A stretch of 64,000 nucleotides of DNA from contig JBANDB010000016.1 in the NCBI GenBank assembly GCA_037576215.1, positions 1,612,001 to 1,676,000 on the forward strand, written 5' to 3'. A program made the position numbers and the translations under genes. Shown piece after piece: positions 32,891-45,476 of this stretch. Source of the DNA: Armillaria gallica (taxonomy: Eukaryota > Basidiomycota > Agaricomycetes > Agaricales > Physalacriaceae). The stretch's first letter is position 1. Each line of letters begins with the position of its first letter. Under the pieces are notes generated by a model. That model did not search any database. It was not told the DNA's origin and was given only the letters and a program-made list of their open reading frames with translations.

Positions 32891-35519
32891 TGCGGGGAGT
32901 CAACGCGAATGGTACCTGCATTAATATTTGCTGATCATGCCAATGAAAACACAAAACACTGTTCTACTCTAAATACCTATCCGTGCGCCCTGAGCTCCAA
33001 AGGTTGAGATCTTAGATTTCCTTCCCCTTTCCATTTCGCGCCTCCTTCAAGTTCATCGGCACATATATACAGTAATCAGCCGGCCTTCTGTATATCACTA
33101 CTTCTTTGCACACCATATAGAACATCATTCCTCACATATTCTCGGGCGTTGTCGGGACTTAAAATTCAGTATAAAATGTATGCTTCAACTTGAGATACTT
33201 TCTGGGCCAGTGCGTGCATTGTTGTGAATTATGGTCGGCCTCCGAAGTCCCGTAAATCGCCCACTGGGCCTCGGCACATTCTAAAATCACGAAAATATTT
33301 GGATATCATGTACAGCCATATGGAAAACTTTGGCACCACATATAATTATGAGGAACAGTCAATGAAGACAAAAAATTCGATATCAAGTTTTGATGTACAG
33401 AAGTCCGGTTCATAACTAGAGCTACTATTCGCAGCACAAAGAAGAAATTTACAAAAAGAGTACAGACACCATAACTCAGGCGTCGATTCTGACAATGACT
33501 TCCGACATGTCTGGTTCCAGTGAAGAGTCGGATGTTGAGGAGACCTTGTACGTGTTCTAGCCGGGACTAGCGCGCTTGAGGAAAAGCTCGACAAGTTTCT
33601 CTAGATCTAGGAGTTTGGCGGTCGGCACCTTGATTGGAAGGATGCGGTCGTCATCGAAGGGGGTCCAAGTTTGGTTGAACATGAATAGTACTGTCACTCA
33701 CCGTCTCTTTTTCTTTCCGTTGTCTCATGTCCACTCGACCTGGCTTCATATTCGAATTCAAGCGAGCGATCGTCAGAGTGTAATGACAATGTGCCCTGTT
33801 CTCGCAATACCCTCGTACCTTTTTTTATGGTGTTCTCTTATTGCAGAGGCAGTGTTATGTAGCTTTCGGCGGCCTCAACGCGGGGCCCATGTTAAGAAGG
33901 ATATACTGAGGAAAGCGGCTCGAACTTACCAAGTATGACCAGATCACATTGTATGGCGGAGTATTGATGGCCTATGTCATAAGCAAAATCCAGCGTAGAG
34001 TGACACTTAAGGATCAGCAGTCGTGTATAGTAAGGATGCGGATCCGGAAGAGTTCCGGTCCACGCAGAAAATCGATCATTCAGATAAATATCACGCGTCA
34101 GCTTCCATTCCATGCTGAACGTATTCCCGGCGCCTACTTGCTGCCTGGATTCGCCACTCTCGCAGTCATCCTCCTCCTATTTAAGTCGATGTCGCGTTAC
34201 TGGCCCCTTCTTAGCAACCTAATCACTGTCCCCGATTCTCCCACAGGGTTGAGTTCAAGATTCAGAAATATTTGTTGTGTTCTCTCTTTCAAAAAAAAGC
34301 TGGTAGTAATCTCGGTATATAATGTACGAATGTGGTATCAAAAAATGTTCATCGATTTTACGGCGAGGTCCTGCGAAAAATGGCTCAAGTACGTTCACAA
34401 AACCGCAAGAAATACCTACCAAGTTTCGATGTGGCAGATTTTAAAGTGCGGTTCCCGTTCAATGACATAGCCTCCAGCAAAACGGAAAGTCTCATCGTCC
34501 GTCCAATGAGCTCTGACGAAATCAGCTTCCTCGGCGCTATGACCGTAGAAGAGGAGACCCAGCTGTTCGCCGTGGGATCCAAAGATGGCTGCGAAGTTCA
34601 TGTCGCCGCCGCTGTCAGAGACTAAGGAGCTGCCGACGCGTTTGCAACACGTTTTCCATGGTGAACTGTATGACTTACTATACAACACACTCGAGTGGGC
34701 CTTTACCTTGAGACGCGTTCCAAATGAGGTGTATCCTATCCTCGAGGGCGGTATACAGAGCCCTCGTTTCATCTTCGACGTACAACTCAAACGTCGACGA
34801 TATCTCCTCGGTGAGATAAATCTCGACTTTCATGATCTAAAGGGTGGTGTAGATTAGCGCCCGGGAAGCACAGAAATCATTGAAATGAGTACTTACTTTG
34901 AACAGGTGTTGTTGTAACTGATCGTGAGCAGGATTGAACACTCAAAACATCATCGCCATCGCAGGTGCAAACACAGCGTGGGACTCGACACTGCACGAGT
35001 GGTGACCACCGTCTAGAGTGAATAAGATATTGCCTAGAGACGACGTTCCATCATCTCGCGAGCAAAGATGAGTGACATTACCTTTATTTAGTCATCCCAT
35101 ACAATGATATCTTCTAGTTGATTCCCACAGCCCTCGTGAATGTCGTGCCGCCGACATCTCAACGGTAAGCCATGTCACTATTCATTCTTACTTCATTACC
35201 TGATCTCCGGTGTCTTTCTCAAGAAACCAGCTATCCCAGCGAGACGATACTTGATCAGGCCCCCATTGAGGTCATATCGCCTTCAATATTGCCTTTTAAA
35301 CGAGGAACAAAATCGTCGTCCCGCGAGCGAAGGTGAGTAATTTCACCTTTCTGTTTCGTTCTATACCCTGAGATCTTCTAGCTCATTTCTTAATGTCTTA
35401 AAGGCTTCAATATTACGTTGTCATCCCGTCAGTGTAGTCTAGTACTTGTCGCGCCCCAAATACAATTATGTCACGCCGCAAGAATACGCTTTCTTTGCCT
35501 TCTACCTCGTCGACGCCCT
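32891..35519. other. Long stretch with weak coding remnants only
   Basis: Plus-strand frames at 34332-34625 (MAQVRSQNRKKYLPSFDVAD) and 34585-34857 (GELYDLLYNTLEWAFTLRRV) read like consecutive protein pieces in different frames with no normal intron between them; this could be a decayed gene. The 173-codon frame at 33949-34470 shows no domain. Nothing else supported. The part after 34860 shows short direct similarities (GCGAGCAAAGATGAGT and GCGAGCGAAGGTGAGT near 35050 and 35325). Confidence 0.35.
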
Positions 35520-35559
35520 ACAACCTCATAATATACTCTATTTACACCTTATATGACTT

Positions 35560-36360
35560 CATGGATGACCCAGCAAGGCTCTGATTCCTCAAACGTGTCG
35601 TATCTCGCCGTATTCTGCACTGGCAGGTTGGACTAGTACGCGACCATCAACAAGAATTCATTCCCTACATCTTAGATGGCAATAATCTCCTCGTTCGCAC
35701 AGCTACTGGTGACGGAAAATCGGTGTATTTCACGGTTCGTATTCTTGCACATCTGGAACTACGCGATCACCCGGATTTGTACACTGGATTTGAGGCAAAA
35801 AGGAAGCCAGTTGGTGTTGTTATCACACTGACAATTGGACTAGCCAGTAATATTGTGCGTATACCTCTCTGACTTTATGAGAGTATCATCTGATTGTTTC
35901 TGATAGGTTTCCGAGTTGCAAGCATTTCACCTTCGAGGCTTCTCCCTCTGTCATGATGCTGTGGTGAATGCTCGACAATCCGGCACCAACATTGTCAAAG
36001 ATATTATTTCGTGCGACAAGTAGCCAGTCATATGTATCGATCCTGAGCACCTGAACGAGAAGGAATGGCAGGAGGTCGTCAAGTCGGATGATTTCTGATT
36101 AACGAGTGGGGTGCTTCCTTCCGCCCTCTTTTCAAGCGCATCGGACAGCTCATACGTGGCCGTGTGCCGTATTTTCTCTCACCGCTACCCTCCAGCCTGG
36201 GAAGGATACCGCATTAGTCTGTCAAGCTCTCGGCTTTCGTGAAGGCAACTACTTCCTTGTCTCCCGGTCCAACGAACGTCCCAATATTCATTTTGCCGTT
36301 GAAACACTCAAAAACGGGGTTAACTCTGACGCGTATTTCCCCAGCTTCTTCCCTATCTGA
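35560..36360 (+). pseudogene. RecQ-like DNA helicase remnant
   Basis: One frame reads LVRDHQQEFIPYILDGNNLL then VRTATGDGKSVYFTVRILAH, containing a Walker A (ATGDGKS) at about 35700-35720. It runs to a 50-bp GTGCGT...GATAG intron near 35853. Reading resumes with ELQAFHLRGFSLCHDAVVNA and VICIDPEHLNEKEWQEVVKS. Past two stops, NEWGASFRPLFKRIGQLIRG and then, in another frame, SLTATLQPGKDTALVCQALG and SRSNERPNIHFAVETLKNGV follow. The arrangement matches superfamily 2 RecQ-like helicases often found in agaric repeats. The DExH box expected just before NEWGAS is missing and at least one frameshift is present, so no activity is expected. Confidence 0.7.
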
Positions 36361-38202
36361 ATAGCGGTTGCAAAGCTATCATTCACTAAGATATCATGCG
36401 CCTTGATACGTCGTGGGTGGGGCGAAAATACTGACTGAATGTCAATTTCATTCACCGCCGTAAGGCTTCGCATGACACTTGACAATTATCACACCAATTG
36501 ACTAGGTGACCTATATCCGAACTCCCGGTACCGGTCTTGATCTGAACCCCTGCTCCAGGCATTCAACACAGTATCAGCGATAGTCGAGGGATTAGAGACA
36601 GCATACTTATATTCCTTATAATTACTGTGTCGTTTTGTAAGCTCCTATTCGAGCCAATGTAACATCTCTACAGCCTGATGTGTTTACTTTACTTTCTTTG
36701 GCGTCGATTCTGCATCTCGTCTCGCACAGACTCCCAGAGCTGGGTCTATTCCGAGTCCTATGAATATAGGTAATCGGACATTATACGTAGTTGTGAAAGA
36801 CCCGTGGAAGATTCTATCTGCGCCATCAAAAATTGATCTCGCTTTTCACCGACTGTCCTACTCTGAGCTATCGTGGGAACATTTCTATGTGCGCCCGTCC
36901 TTTCCCGCTTCATCTTCCGATTAATTCCGGTTGCCCTATTGCGCTTTTGCTTGCCTTTGGGATCTGTCTTCCATCTCGTTTTTCTCTCTTCGTCCTTTCT
37001 CCTCTCGTCTTGTCTCGCATGTGCCCCAATTTGCTGTCTTCGCTCTCATTATCTTGATTGTCCTCGAGGATGTCAGCTAAGCTGTCAACGACGCGTTGCA
37101 AAGATAGGCCTTGAACTTGCAGCACGGCTCGTTGCTATTTTTTTCATTCCTGCAAGACCCCACCTATATGATATTTGTGGATGATAATTTCAGTACGATC
37201 TTGCCTGCTGTTGAGCAGGGTGCGTGCTGGTTTCTAGATCTCCTGGTTTTCTCTTTCTGGCCGATGTCATCAGGAAAATTATTTAATATTCCATAGCATC
37301 AGTCACAACTCCAGGGTACCGGCGTCCAGTTGCTCCTCCTTCTATCGTAACTTCAAGATCTCGAAATTTCCATATGGACTGGAATTCGAACGCCCCGAAC
37401 GTTCGAATACACCGGGCCTGACAGACCGTCACAAGCCTTCGTACGGCAAGATCTGACTGCGGCGGATGATTAAGACGAGCGGCAGTCTCTGGCAGTTGCA
37501 AACCTCATGTCAATGATGGTTCATTCAATCTATTAATCTCCGTGCGCAGTTTGATGATCCCCAGCTATCCCGTGGTGTACGCTATATGCGTCTTTCCTGT
37601 GGCCATCGTTAGGTGGCTCACTTCTAGTGGTTGAATCTATGTTCCTCCGGGAGCGACTTTTTTGCGAGCGTTCTTTTTTCATCAGGTCTATTCAACTCTA
37701 TTTTGTACACGGCAACCCGTCCCGATCTTGTGGCATCCCCAATAACACCTCTCAGAATCCCCGACGCGCAACTTGACGACGACTTTCCTGGTCGGCTGGT
37801 GGGTTTCGGTCTCAGGAATCTCTTTCACGTTCACGGCAGGATAGAGATAGACGATGTTAGGAGCTGCTCCTCTGTCGGGTCACCCTGATCATCTTGTATG
37901 TTCCTCGATGTCCCTCCGAGTCGCATAAGCAGAATCTGATCAGTTCACCAAGATCGTTTCTTCTGTACTTTTTAGTCTAAGCATCATCCTTTGTATTCAC
38001 AGCGCATTCAATTCAACGTCGTTGAGATGAGGTGCAGACGACCGTCCCATCGCCGTGGAGAAGACTAACACGTGCGCGTGCCGCGTTTTCCGATTCAAAA
38101 CCTCTTTACTATGGCCCGGCAAAGAATATTACTACGCCAGGTAGAAGGAAAGGGAAAAAATTTTCCTTGACCAATCCTTCAGATAATGCGAACATAATTA
38201 CG
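36361..38202. other. No confident gene
   Basis: A minus-strand frame at 36910-37125 (SLADILEDNQDNESEDSKLG, then RDKTRGERTKREKRDGR) looks disordered and protein-like but has no partner exons. About 36699-36750 carries a 50-bp block repeated at 40668-40720 (CTTTGGCGTCGATTCTGCAT). The rest is unassigned. Confidence 0.35.
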
Positions 38203-39425
38203 ATGGGAATCCTCCTCCCCTTGTTCGGACTGGCGCTCTTGTGCTTCGCAGCGTCGTCTCCGGTACAGCTCATCGAGCCCGCACTCTCTCCAGAAGTATT
38301 CAAACGAGCTGTCAGCTCCACTCGCGTTTTCACCGCTTTTACAAGTGAATCCGAATCCAATCTCTACGTATTACATATCTCAGACGATGGCACCAATTTC
38401 AATCTCTTGAAAGGACCAACTTATACTCCAGCTACCGGCCTCGTTCGCGATCCGAGTGTTATTCTTCACACAGTCAGTACCGGTGCTCTTCTTGAAATAT
38501 CTCAGTAAATTGATTCCGTCTTCTAGTGGAAAATATTATATTGCTTGTGAGCTGATTCTCGAAGCGTAAAATTTATACCCTGATACATGACTCCATCGAG
38601 ATACGACTGGTTGAACTGGAACCAACTTTGCTATCGCGGTCGGTGTTCATCGTTACATTTTCGATCCACAACGCTAGCATAGCTCACACCCGCTATACTG
38701 TAGAGCAGTCCTGACCTTGTTACCTGGACGCCTGTCGCCACGATTCCCACCGCTTCCTTGCTGATTACTCCGGACAACACTTGGGCACCAGTATGGGACA
38801 CAACAACAAACTAAACTATGTCCGCTAACCTTCGCTTCCCAAGGAATTCTTTAAAGACACCAATACCGGAAAACTGAACATTGTCGTCTCTCTTTCGACC
38901 GGCAGCTACGGTCCCTTCTTGCCCTACGTGTTTACTGCAAACGACGCCACCCTCACTTCATGGAACGGTTCCGTCGTTATGTCCAGGATATCCAAGTCAG
39001 GTTTGGGATACATTGACAGCTTCCCGGTATTGTTCAAGTTAGCCTATTCCCTCTTGTCGCCTATGTACTCTTATCTGAGAGCAATTCTTGCAGTGATCAA
39101 TATCATCTATTTGCTAAAGCAGAGACAAACGGGAAAAAGCATATCGAACACCCAGTTGCCTCATCCCTCATCGGCCCATGCACCTCTGTCCAGACTGGAG
39201 ACTTCACGAGATGGGGGCACGTTGAAGGCGGCTGTGTCACCATTCTACCGAACGGTACCCACCGCTTGTGAGTATTTCGCCGTTTGTGGTTTGAACGGTA
39301 ACCTTATGATAAAGCAGATACGCCGATGGCTACGTTACTGGTGAGACTCTCCGGTGCCTTTCAACATTCAGAATGTGACTTTGGCTCTATTCGTAGACTT
39401 CGATACGCTTGGGAACAGCTATTCT
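38203..39425 (+). pseudogene. Glycoside hydrolase family 43-like secreted protein, probably degenerate
   Basis: The ATG at 38203 starts a signal peptide (MGILLPLFGLALLCFAASSP), then SSTRVFTAFTSESESNLYVL and TGLVRDPSVILHT, the start of a five-bladed propeller hydrolase. Further pieces follow in order and in several frames: GKYYIA (38530), TNFAIAV (38620), SPDLVTWTPVATIPTASLLI and TPDNTWAP (38712-38790), EFFKDTNTGKLNIVVSLSTG (38850), HLFAKAETNGKKHIEHPVAS, GDFTRWGHVEGGCVTILPNG (39100-39265) and YADGYVTG. These match the GH43 layout of arabinan/xylan-degrading enzymes, with the NTWAPE and EGG-type acids visible. Some exon joins do not keep the frame with standard sites and the end trails off, so decay or sequence error is likely. 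Confidence 0.65.
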
Positions 39426-41055
39426 GAGCCATTATGTACCGGTGTCGATTCCAAAGTCTAGACTCTGGGAGTACTACAATTACGAGGCTTGCGTGGCGGA
39501 TAAGGATATGTTGAGACCCTGGCAGGACGACATGGCGACGCTACTCATCCTCGTACGTCGCTCCAAAGCGTGCCATTTCTCACGCTCATTTTGTCCAGGT
39601 TGGTTCGTTTTCTAGATCTGGTGGTGTCCTCACCGTCTTCCTTATCAAGTTCTACCCAACTGTGAGAAAATATCGATCCGGCCAGTGACTCATCACGGCC
39701 AACATGCAGGCATTGTTCAACGCAACTGCAGGTGCTCTGATGTACGAAACGGCCGATACGCCATCAGAATTTCTTGTTCCATGATATGCTTTATGACTAC
39801 GACGCCTTTATGAACTACATAAACGTACAGAAAGGAAGGAGAAAGCGATCACAACGCTCATCCCATCGGCTATTCTAGCGCCGTCTAGATCTGCCGTTTG
39901 GACTCTTGAGCCTCCCGGTCAAATGTACCAGCATCGACGCAATGGAGGCGTACGTCTTGACTGCTTACTTGTGTTTTTCTCTCTCTTTTTTCTCACCAAG
40001 AACTCAAATAGTAAATCCTCTCCTTCTGCCTGCCCTACGTCTTGGCCACACTGGCCACGCCGCCCCCCACTTATCCGCCGCCTCCTAGCCACTCAGGCCT
40101 TTTCGGTTGGTGTTTAACTGGTTTCAATACGGTTTTTGCCTTCTAACATTTGATCTGCAAAAACCCCAACTCTTTCCTTAAGTGGGAGAACGTACAAAGA
40201 ATCGCCCCTCCGGTTCACAATAATGTGCTTGCAGATTTCGAAATCCTTACCTTACCATCCTACAAGTTCATTCGATAAGTTCGTAAGCGGTCAGTACACC
40301 CTAGAAGAAGTGAGAGCTCACCTTAGGCGACACCCGAACAGAGAGTGCTCGAACGTCTTCGGGTTCGGCTCAGTAACGAGCGCAGAGGCTCATTTGATGA
40401 AATGGTGTAGAGGTCGCGGTGACTTTGCTACTGTATCCTACATATGCAAAAAACAGCTGCGACATCCCCACAGCCTCCTAAAGGGTGCTGTGTCTTTGAT
40501 GAACCGAGTAGGGTGGGATGACAAACAGTGCCCCATTTCTTTGACGGTGACTTCGCGTACATAATGTTGGTCTTATGTCGCAAAACGCCATAAGTACGAA
40601 TACGCGCCACCGTTGCTGGGGGTACTTGCTGCCTTTACAGACACGCTGCCGGATCCTGAGATATTTCTTTGGCGTCGATTCTGCATCTCGTCTCGCACGG
40701 ACTCCCAGAGCTGGATCTTTACAGCTCCTCTGTCGTGGCAGCACCTGTAAGCGCCGACACCCTGTAGAAACTGGCAGGAATACGCACCTAGACAGGCGAA
40801 TTTGGGTTGACTGAGACGTACCTCAGTGGTGTCACTAAGAACCGGATCTACGTAATGCGTTACCTGAAGAAAGAAGTGAATCTGCGGCTGCATGAACTGT
40901 GGGCGGGAGAGAGAAGTTGGAGGAAAATTGGCTGGAAATATACAGCATCATAAATCGACTCAACAGACACAGGCACGTACAAGAATATTCAAACCCGCAA
41001 TGAGCACTTGGCGAATAGATATCTTCCGATGGTGAGGCCATTCCCACTAAATTTA
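39426..41055. other. Unassigned stretch before the reverse-transcriptase remnant
   Basis: Frames of up to 113 codons (40223-40564) without domains. About 40668-40720 repeats the block at 36699-36750, both starting CTTTGGCGTCGATTCTGCAT and running through GAC.CCCAGAGCTGG. A piece around 40810-40950 (GVTKNRIYVMRYLKKEVNLR) reads protein-like in one frame but is isolated. Confidence 0.35.
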
Positions 41056-41219
41056 AAATGACGCAGGGATGCGATGTTCATGGACATTATACCGGCTTCG
41101 CATACGCCAAAGCCTCTTCTGCTTAAACGGTAAGCTTGTGTTCACTTTCTGAACCACAGAAGACTAGCGTGCAGCCGATTGCTTTGCTGCAAGCCGAATC
41201 AAAACAGGAAGGCAGTTAC
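41056..41219 (+). repeat. Dispersed 164-bp repeat, copy 2
   Basis: Same orientation and nearly the same sequence as 18267-18430. Both copies end at AGGCAGTTA followed by unrelated DNA, and start at AAATGACGCAGG after unrelated DNA. This makes it a discrete unit rather than part of a longer match. Confidence 0.7.
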
Positions 41220-41301
41220 AGGCGGTGTCACTCTGATCAAAATATCGCAAAGAGATTTGAATCATATATTGCTTCACCATAATTTGCGGTGAAACTCATT
41301 C

Positions 41302-42169
41302 GTGAATATTGTTTATCTCATTGAGACAGCCGCCTTAGGCGCCGGACGACCTCTCTACGTTGTTTTGCCTGATCTCACCAACGCCTTCCCTTCAATGGAT
41401 CACTCCTCTCTTTGGGTCATGATGTACAAACGCGGTGTAGCCAGCCCTCTTTTTGACTGGCTGCGCTCCATGTACAGCGGAATGAAGTATTGCGTGAAGA
41501 TAGGTGGTTCTTACTCTGACGCCTTCGATTCCAACATTGGGATCCTTGCTGGCGACGGGACTTCGCCGAGCGTTTGGGACTTCTTTAAACCAGACTTCTC
41601 CCCGCGCGCTCATCAGGACGATGTCGTCTTTGGTGACAGACAGATTCTGAACGTCGAACATGCCGACGATGGTGCGCTATGGTCCACTTCGCCGGAAGGG
41701 ATCCAGATGCACTGTGATGATTACGGCCCCTGGACCAGCCAAAAGGGCCTGCTAATTAACTTCGCAAAAATCAAGGTACTCGGTTCTTGCTTTAACTTAT
41801 GTTTGAACACCGTGTTCCAACCTTGTCTCCTCGCAGGCTCTCATATTTGGAAAACGACCCCGGGTCATCCCTACTATCACACTGCAGGGTAGGGCTCTTG
41901 AATGGACAGACGACACTCGATTCCTTGGAGTCTTTTGCTCTACTGCGATGGATATCTTCCGCGATCACTCAATCCAACTCGCAAAGAAATCTCTCCGTGT
42001 CTGTAACGTAACCTTTGCGATGGAGCGTTTCCTTGGTGACATCCACCCTCGTGCTGGACTCTCAATTTGTAGCGCTCGTGTGGACTCCATCCTCACATAT
42101 AGCGCTCAGATTGTGGTGATTACTGCTGATTCTACGCTCCGACACCTCGAAAAGGTGGCGAGACCGTAG
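41302..42169 (+). pseudogene. LINE-type reverse transcriptase fragment
   Basis: The frame from about 41302 reads GAGRPLYVVLPDLTNAFPSM, where D..NAF is the first catalytic motif, then HSSLWVMMYKRGVASPLFDW and GILAGDGTSPSVWDFFKPDF. HADDGALWS follows, with the ADD catalytic pair near 41665. A GTACTC...TCGCAG intron (41776-41836, 61 bp, phase 0) joins INFAKIK to ALIFGKRPRVIPT. The second part holds the ALEWTDDTRFLGVFC thumb-like region and ends at TAG near 42167. Non-LTR retrotransposons copy their RNA into DNA at the insertion site. Neither an endonuclease domain nor a poly(A) tail is seen, so it is a fragment. About 290 residues remain open. Confidence 0.75.
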
Positions 42170-45100
42170 ATGTTGCATAGGATCGAGCTATGGAGGGGTC
42201 AATACATCGAGATGTAGTAGGATGAATAGATGGACGTACCATCCCAGGGTACTTGAGTGCCCATCCTCCCTCCTGTGTTATTTTGGCCGTCACCTTATCG
42301 TCTTCTAGCGTGCGCGCGCTGATAATCGATACGTCATGTCACGACGTAAATGAGCTAAGGTCAACCCTCCGTGTTCAAGGCGGTCGTTCGATACAGATAA
42401 TTCCGTATGGAACGAACGAGCTACAAAAGTGGTGAATTTCCGGGAATATAAGCATAAGGGAGAACTTACCTACCCTCGGCACGTCCCCGCATCCTCCCCT
42501 CCACCCCTGCCTCATCACCTTGGCTTCACAAGGGTTTTGCTCGCTGGATGACGGTACATCGCGTCGGGCCAAATTTCCCTCTAATGGGATGGCGGAAAGT
42601 AGAATACTTCATGCCTGCGGAGATCGGGCTACAGATGGGTGAGTCCCAGTGGATTCAAATCAACGGACAGTGCTTACCTTCCCTGGCGCATCACCGCGTG
42701 CCTTCTCTTTGGTTCTCACATTCTGGCGCTGCTGAACGACGATGTCGCCTGGGCGCAAAAACAAGTCTCTCAAAGTACTTGGAGGGAGCGTGCCGTAAGG
42801 AAATCAAGTCGAGTATTTCGTTCCCGCTTGAACAACACCACCACTTTCGCGCCTCCGGTTATAGGTTCCCGTATCTTCTTCTTGTTGAACTCCCCACGTT
42901 GTACAACGTGATCCCGTTCAATGGTACTTACGACCACCTCGCACTTAGCTTGGATCTGCCACCGTCATGGAATAGCAGGCTGAAGTTCTTGCAGCTTCGT
43001 CTCGATGGAAAATTTTGCCTGGCGGGTAGACCACATGCCGGCATACGACGGGGTATACTTAGTCGGAATATCGACGAGGAGGCAGTGGGTGACAAGGGAT
43101 GTTCTTGCCCGCCATCAACGCGATTTCTTGTCGAGCCGGAGAGGCCGTTGTTTCCGTCTTTGATCCCAACCTCGTAACTTGGCGCGACGGTCTCACTCTC
43201 TTTCAAGGGTTATTTTCACCTCTGATCTTTTCGACACCTGGTGCATTTTGTTCTCATGATTGTACCCCTCCCTTAGAACTAGCCCCGTACATCATGTCAC
43301 CAGTAACGAAAGATAGGTTTCCCCTGTTGCGGCAAACATTACTAGCACTAATACCGTCACGATGGTCTATTCCCTGTCGCCCCGAATAAAGATTGCTGCC
43401 GACCGACCGTCGTACATGGAACGAATATATCTAGTTCGCCAGGATGAGAAGACGACGGAATATGAAGAAAACACCCACTGATGATGGCAGATAGCACCAG
43501 TTTCGCTACGGACTCCATTCCCTGGATGAACATGTAAATCAAGCAAGAGAAACGATGTTGGAGGACCACTCACCTTCTGGAGAACCAGGACGACATAGCT
43601 GATGAGAATGAGAGCGAAAAGGTCAAGCAAGAGTGAAAGAAAGCAGAAAGCAGCACAGAATCGGAGTGAGAATGTGATCAAATACGACCTTGAACACACA
43701 TGAAAGCTAGCACACATATTGAGGTATGTCGGGTCATTCGAGATGCCATCGAACGACTCGGTAAGCATGCATGTCTCACGAGTGTTCGGAGGGACAGGGT
43801 TTTGATACCATCTTATTCTTTTGGCACCTTAAGCAATTTCACTCATTTGCACTTGGAGCGTGTTTTCACGGGGGAATGTCAACCGTGCCAATACATTATC
43901 ATATCTTGTTGGGTTCTGTGAGTGGGTTTCGGGAAAGCGGAAGAAATTATACTTGCCTAGTTTACGAGGCAGATATGACGATTTTATACAAACGTTGTGA
44001 TATCCTAGGGACCATTCAGCACATACCATAAGGGATAGAAGCATAGGGAATACTAACATCACGGTTATTTTCTCTAGATCTAGATCTGGAATCTGGATTG
44101 GCTACTTACTGAATGATCGGTTTGCACTCGCTGCTATCATCACCAAAGTCCTCGAGAGCTCTAACTAGATGTTGATAGTAGAGAGACACCGCAGATACAC
44201 TTATCGTGCATACAAGTCAAGTTCGTTAGCCGGACCGGCGAGGTTTTTTTGTTTGCGCTGCGGTGAGTTTAAGGGTAAACAAAAAACAGATGGATAGACT
44301 CACAAAGTTTGGAGACGACGATGAAATGAAGGTCTACATCCCTACGCTTACGAGTGAGGTAGATGCCATGAGCAAAAGACTCATAGTATGTCGCGTTACA
44401 TAAGATATTTATCGCAACCCTTCGTATGCGGGATATGGGCCGCGCGGCGGCAAGAAATTATCATCGTCAGGCAATGTCATAAAGAGCTCGCCGCGGCGAA
44501 GTCAGATGTACTCTGTGGATGCTGGGAGACATGATCTCGAATTCTGGTAACCTGTGGAGTCTGGAATGACTAGATCACTAATGCATGACGGAGTGGCTAG
44601 AAAAGTGACGTCGGCAACCAAGAAACTTGAAGGACAGCAATAAGCAGTGCACCAGGGGGCACATCAGTTGGTCCTTTAACCTACTCGATAACGGGAATAA
44701 AGCAGATACGGGCGCTGGCTGAAAGAACCAGGCCCCCAGACACCGGATCAATTGCCAAGACTTTCTTGGCAGGGCAACATTTAAATATTCACAGCTAGCT
44801 AATCTTATGAAGACGATTTGAAGACGTGGAGGGAGTATTTTGAAGTCGCTTTCAGAAGTGCTTCACAAAAAGTTTGGGGGTTTACTTATTGTTATTTTGA
44901 ATAAATCAATATTATATTCTCAGCAAGTTTATCGAAGAGCTCATCTTAATTTAAATTGAAATATATGTACTATGTAACATCAGGACTCATGGTATTGAAA
45001 GTTTATATCATTGTACAGGTATGATGAGTGTGATGATGCAGAGGATTTTTTTTCACAACTTTACATGGTCTTAAGATTACTTTAGCTTGAATATAGTATC

Positions 45101-45269
45101 ATCGCCGCAGTGTGACGGGGAGGAGCACTATGAAATCGAGCAAGTACTTGACCATAGAGACCGAAAGGTCTGAGGAAAGGCTGGCGAGCCGTCACATTGG
45201 GTTACCGATTACTTCGTCAAATAGAAAGGATATGGACCGGAATCCAACAGCTGGGTAAAGGAAGACGAC
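42170..45269. other. Long stretch with no confident gene
   Basis: The largest frame is 209 codons at 42548-43177. It has no recognisable domain, and an antisense frame at 42928-43206 is also open, so I leave it uncalled. The 43367-43768 minus-strand frame has hydrophobic runs but no other support. 44280-45270 is AT-rich with nothing recognised. Confidence 0.35.
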
Positions 45270-45476
45270 ATGGACGCCGATGAACTAGTCGACAAATACC
45301 TCGCAGAAAAAGTGAATCGCACCGAACAAGAGACAGGAGATTGGCAGTCCTATACGGACCCATTCACTGGTCGAAAAGTTTGGTACGACCAAGAACTCGA
45401 CTGGGATTGGTTTGGTGGCAACGACGACCCCTCGACAAGCTCGAAATCGCCGTACGAAGCAACAGAAATCCCATAA
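45270..45476 (+). CDS. Small tryptophan-rich acidic protein or terminal exon
   Basis: A 68-residue frame starting MDADELVDKYLAEKVNRTEQ and ending STSSKSPYEATEIP. The centre reads DWQSYTDPFTGRKVWYDQEL then DWDWFGG, with aromatic residues in a pattern loosely like a WW-type or C-terminal tail motif. Protein-like bases continue upstream of the ATG, so it may be the last exon of a larger decayed gene. No partner exons were found. Confidence 0.3.
   Translation: MDADELVDKYLAEKVNRTEQETGDWQSYTDPFTGRKVWYDQELDWDWFGGNDDPSTSSKSPYEATEIP

Noticed and set aside
42548..43177. 209-codon plus-strand frame
   Set aside because: No domain, an overlapping open antisense frame, and no splice partners; length alone is not enough.
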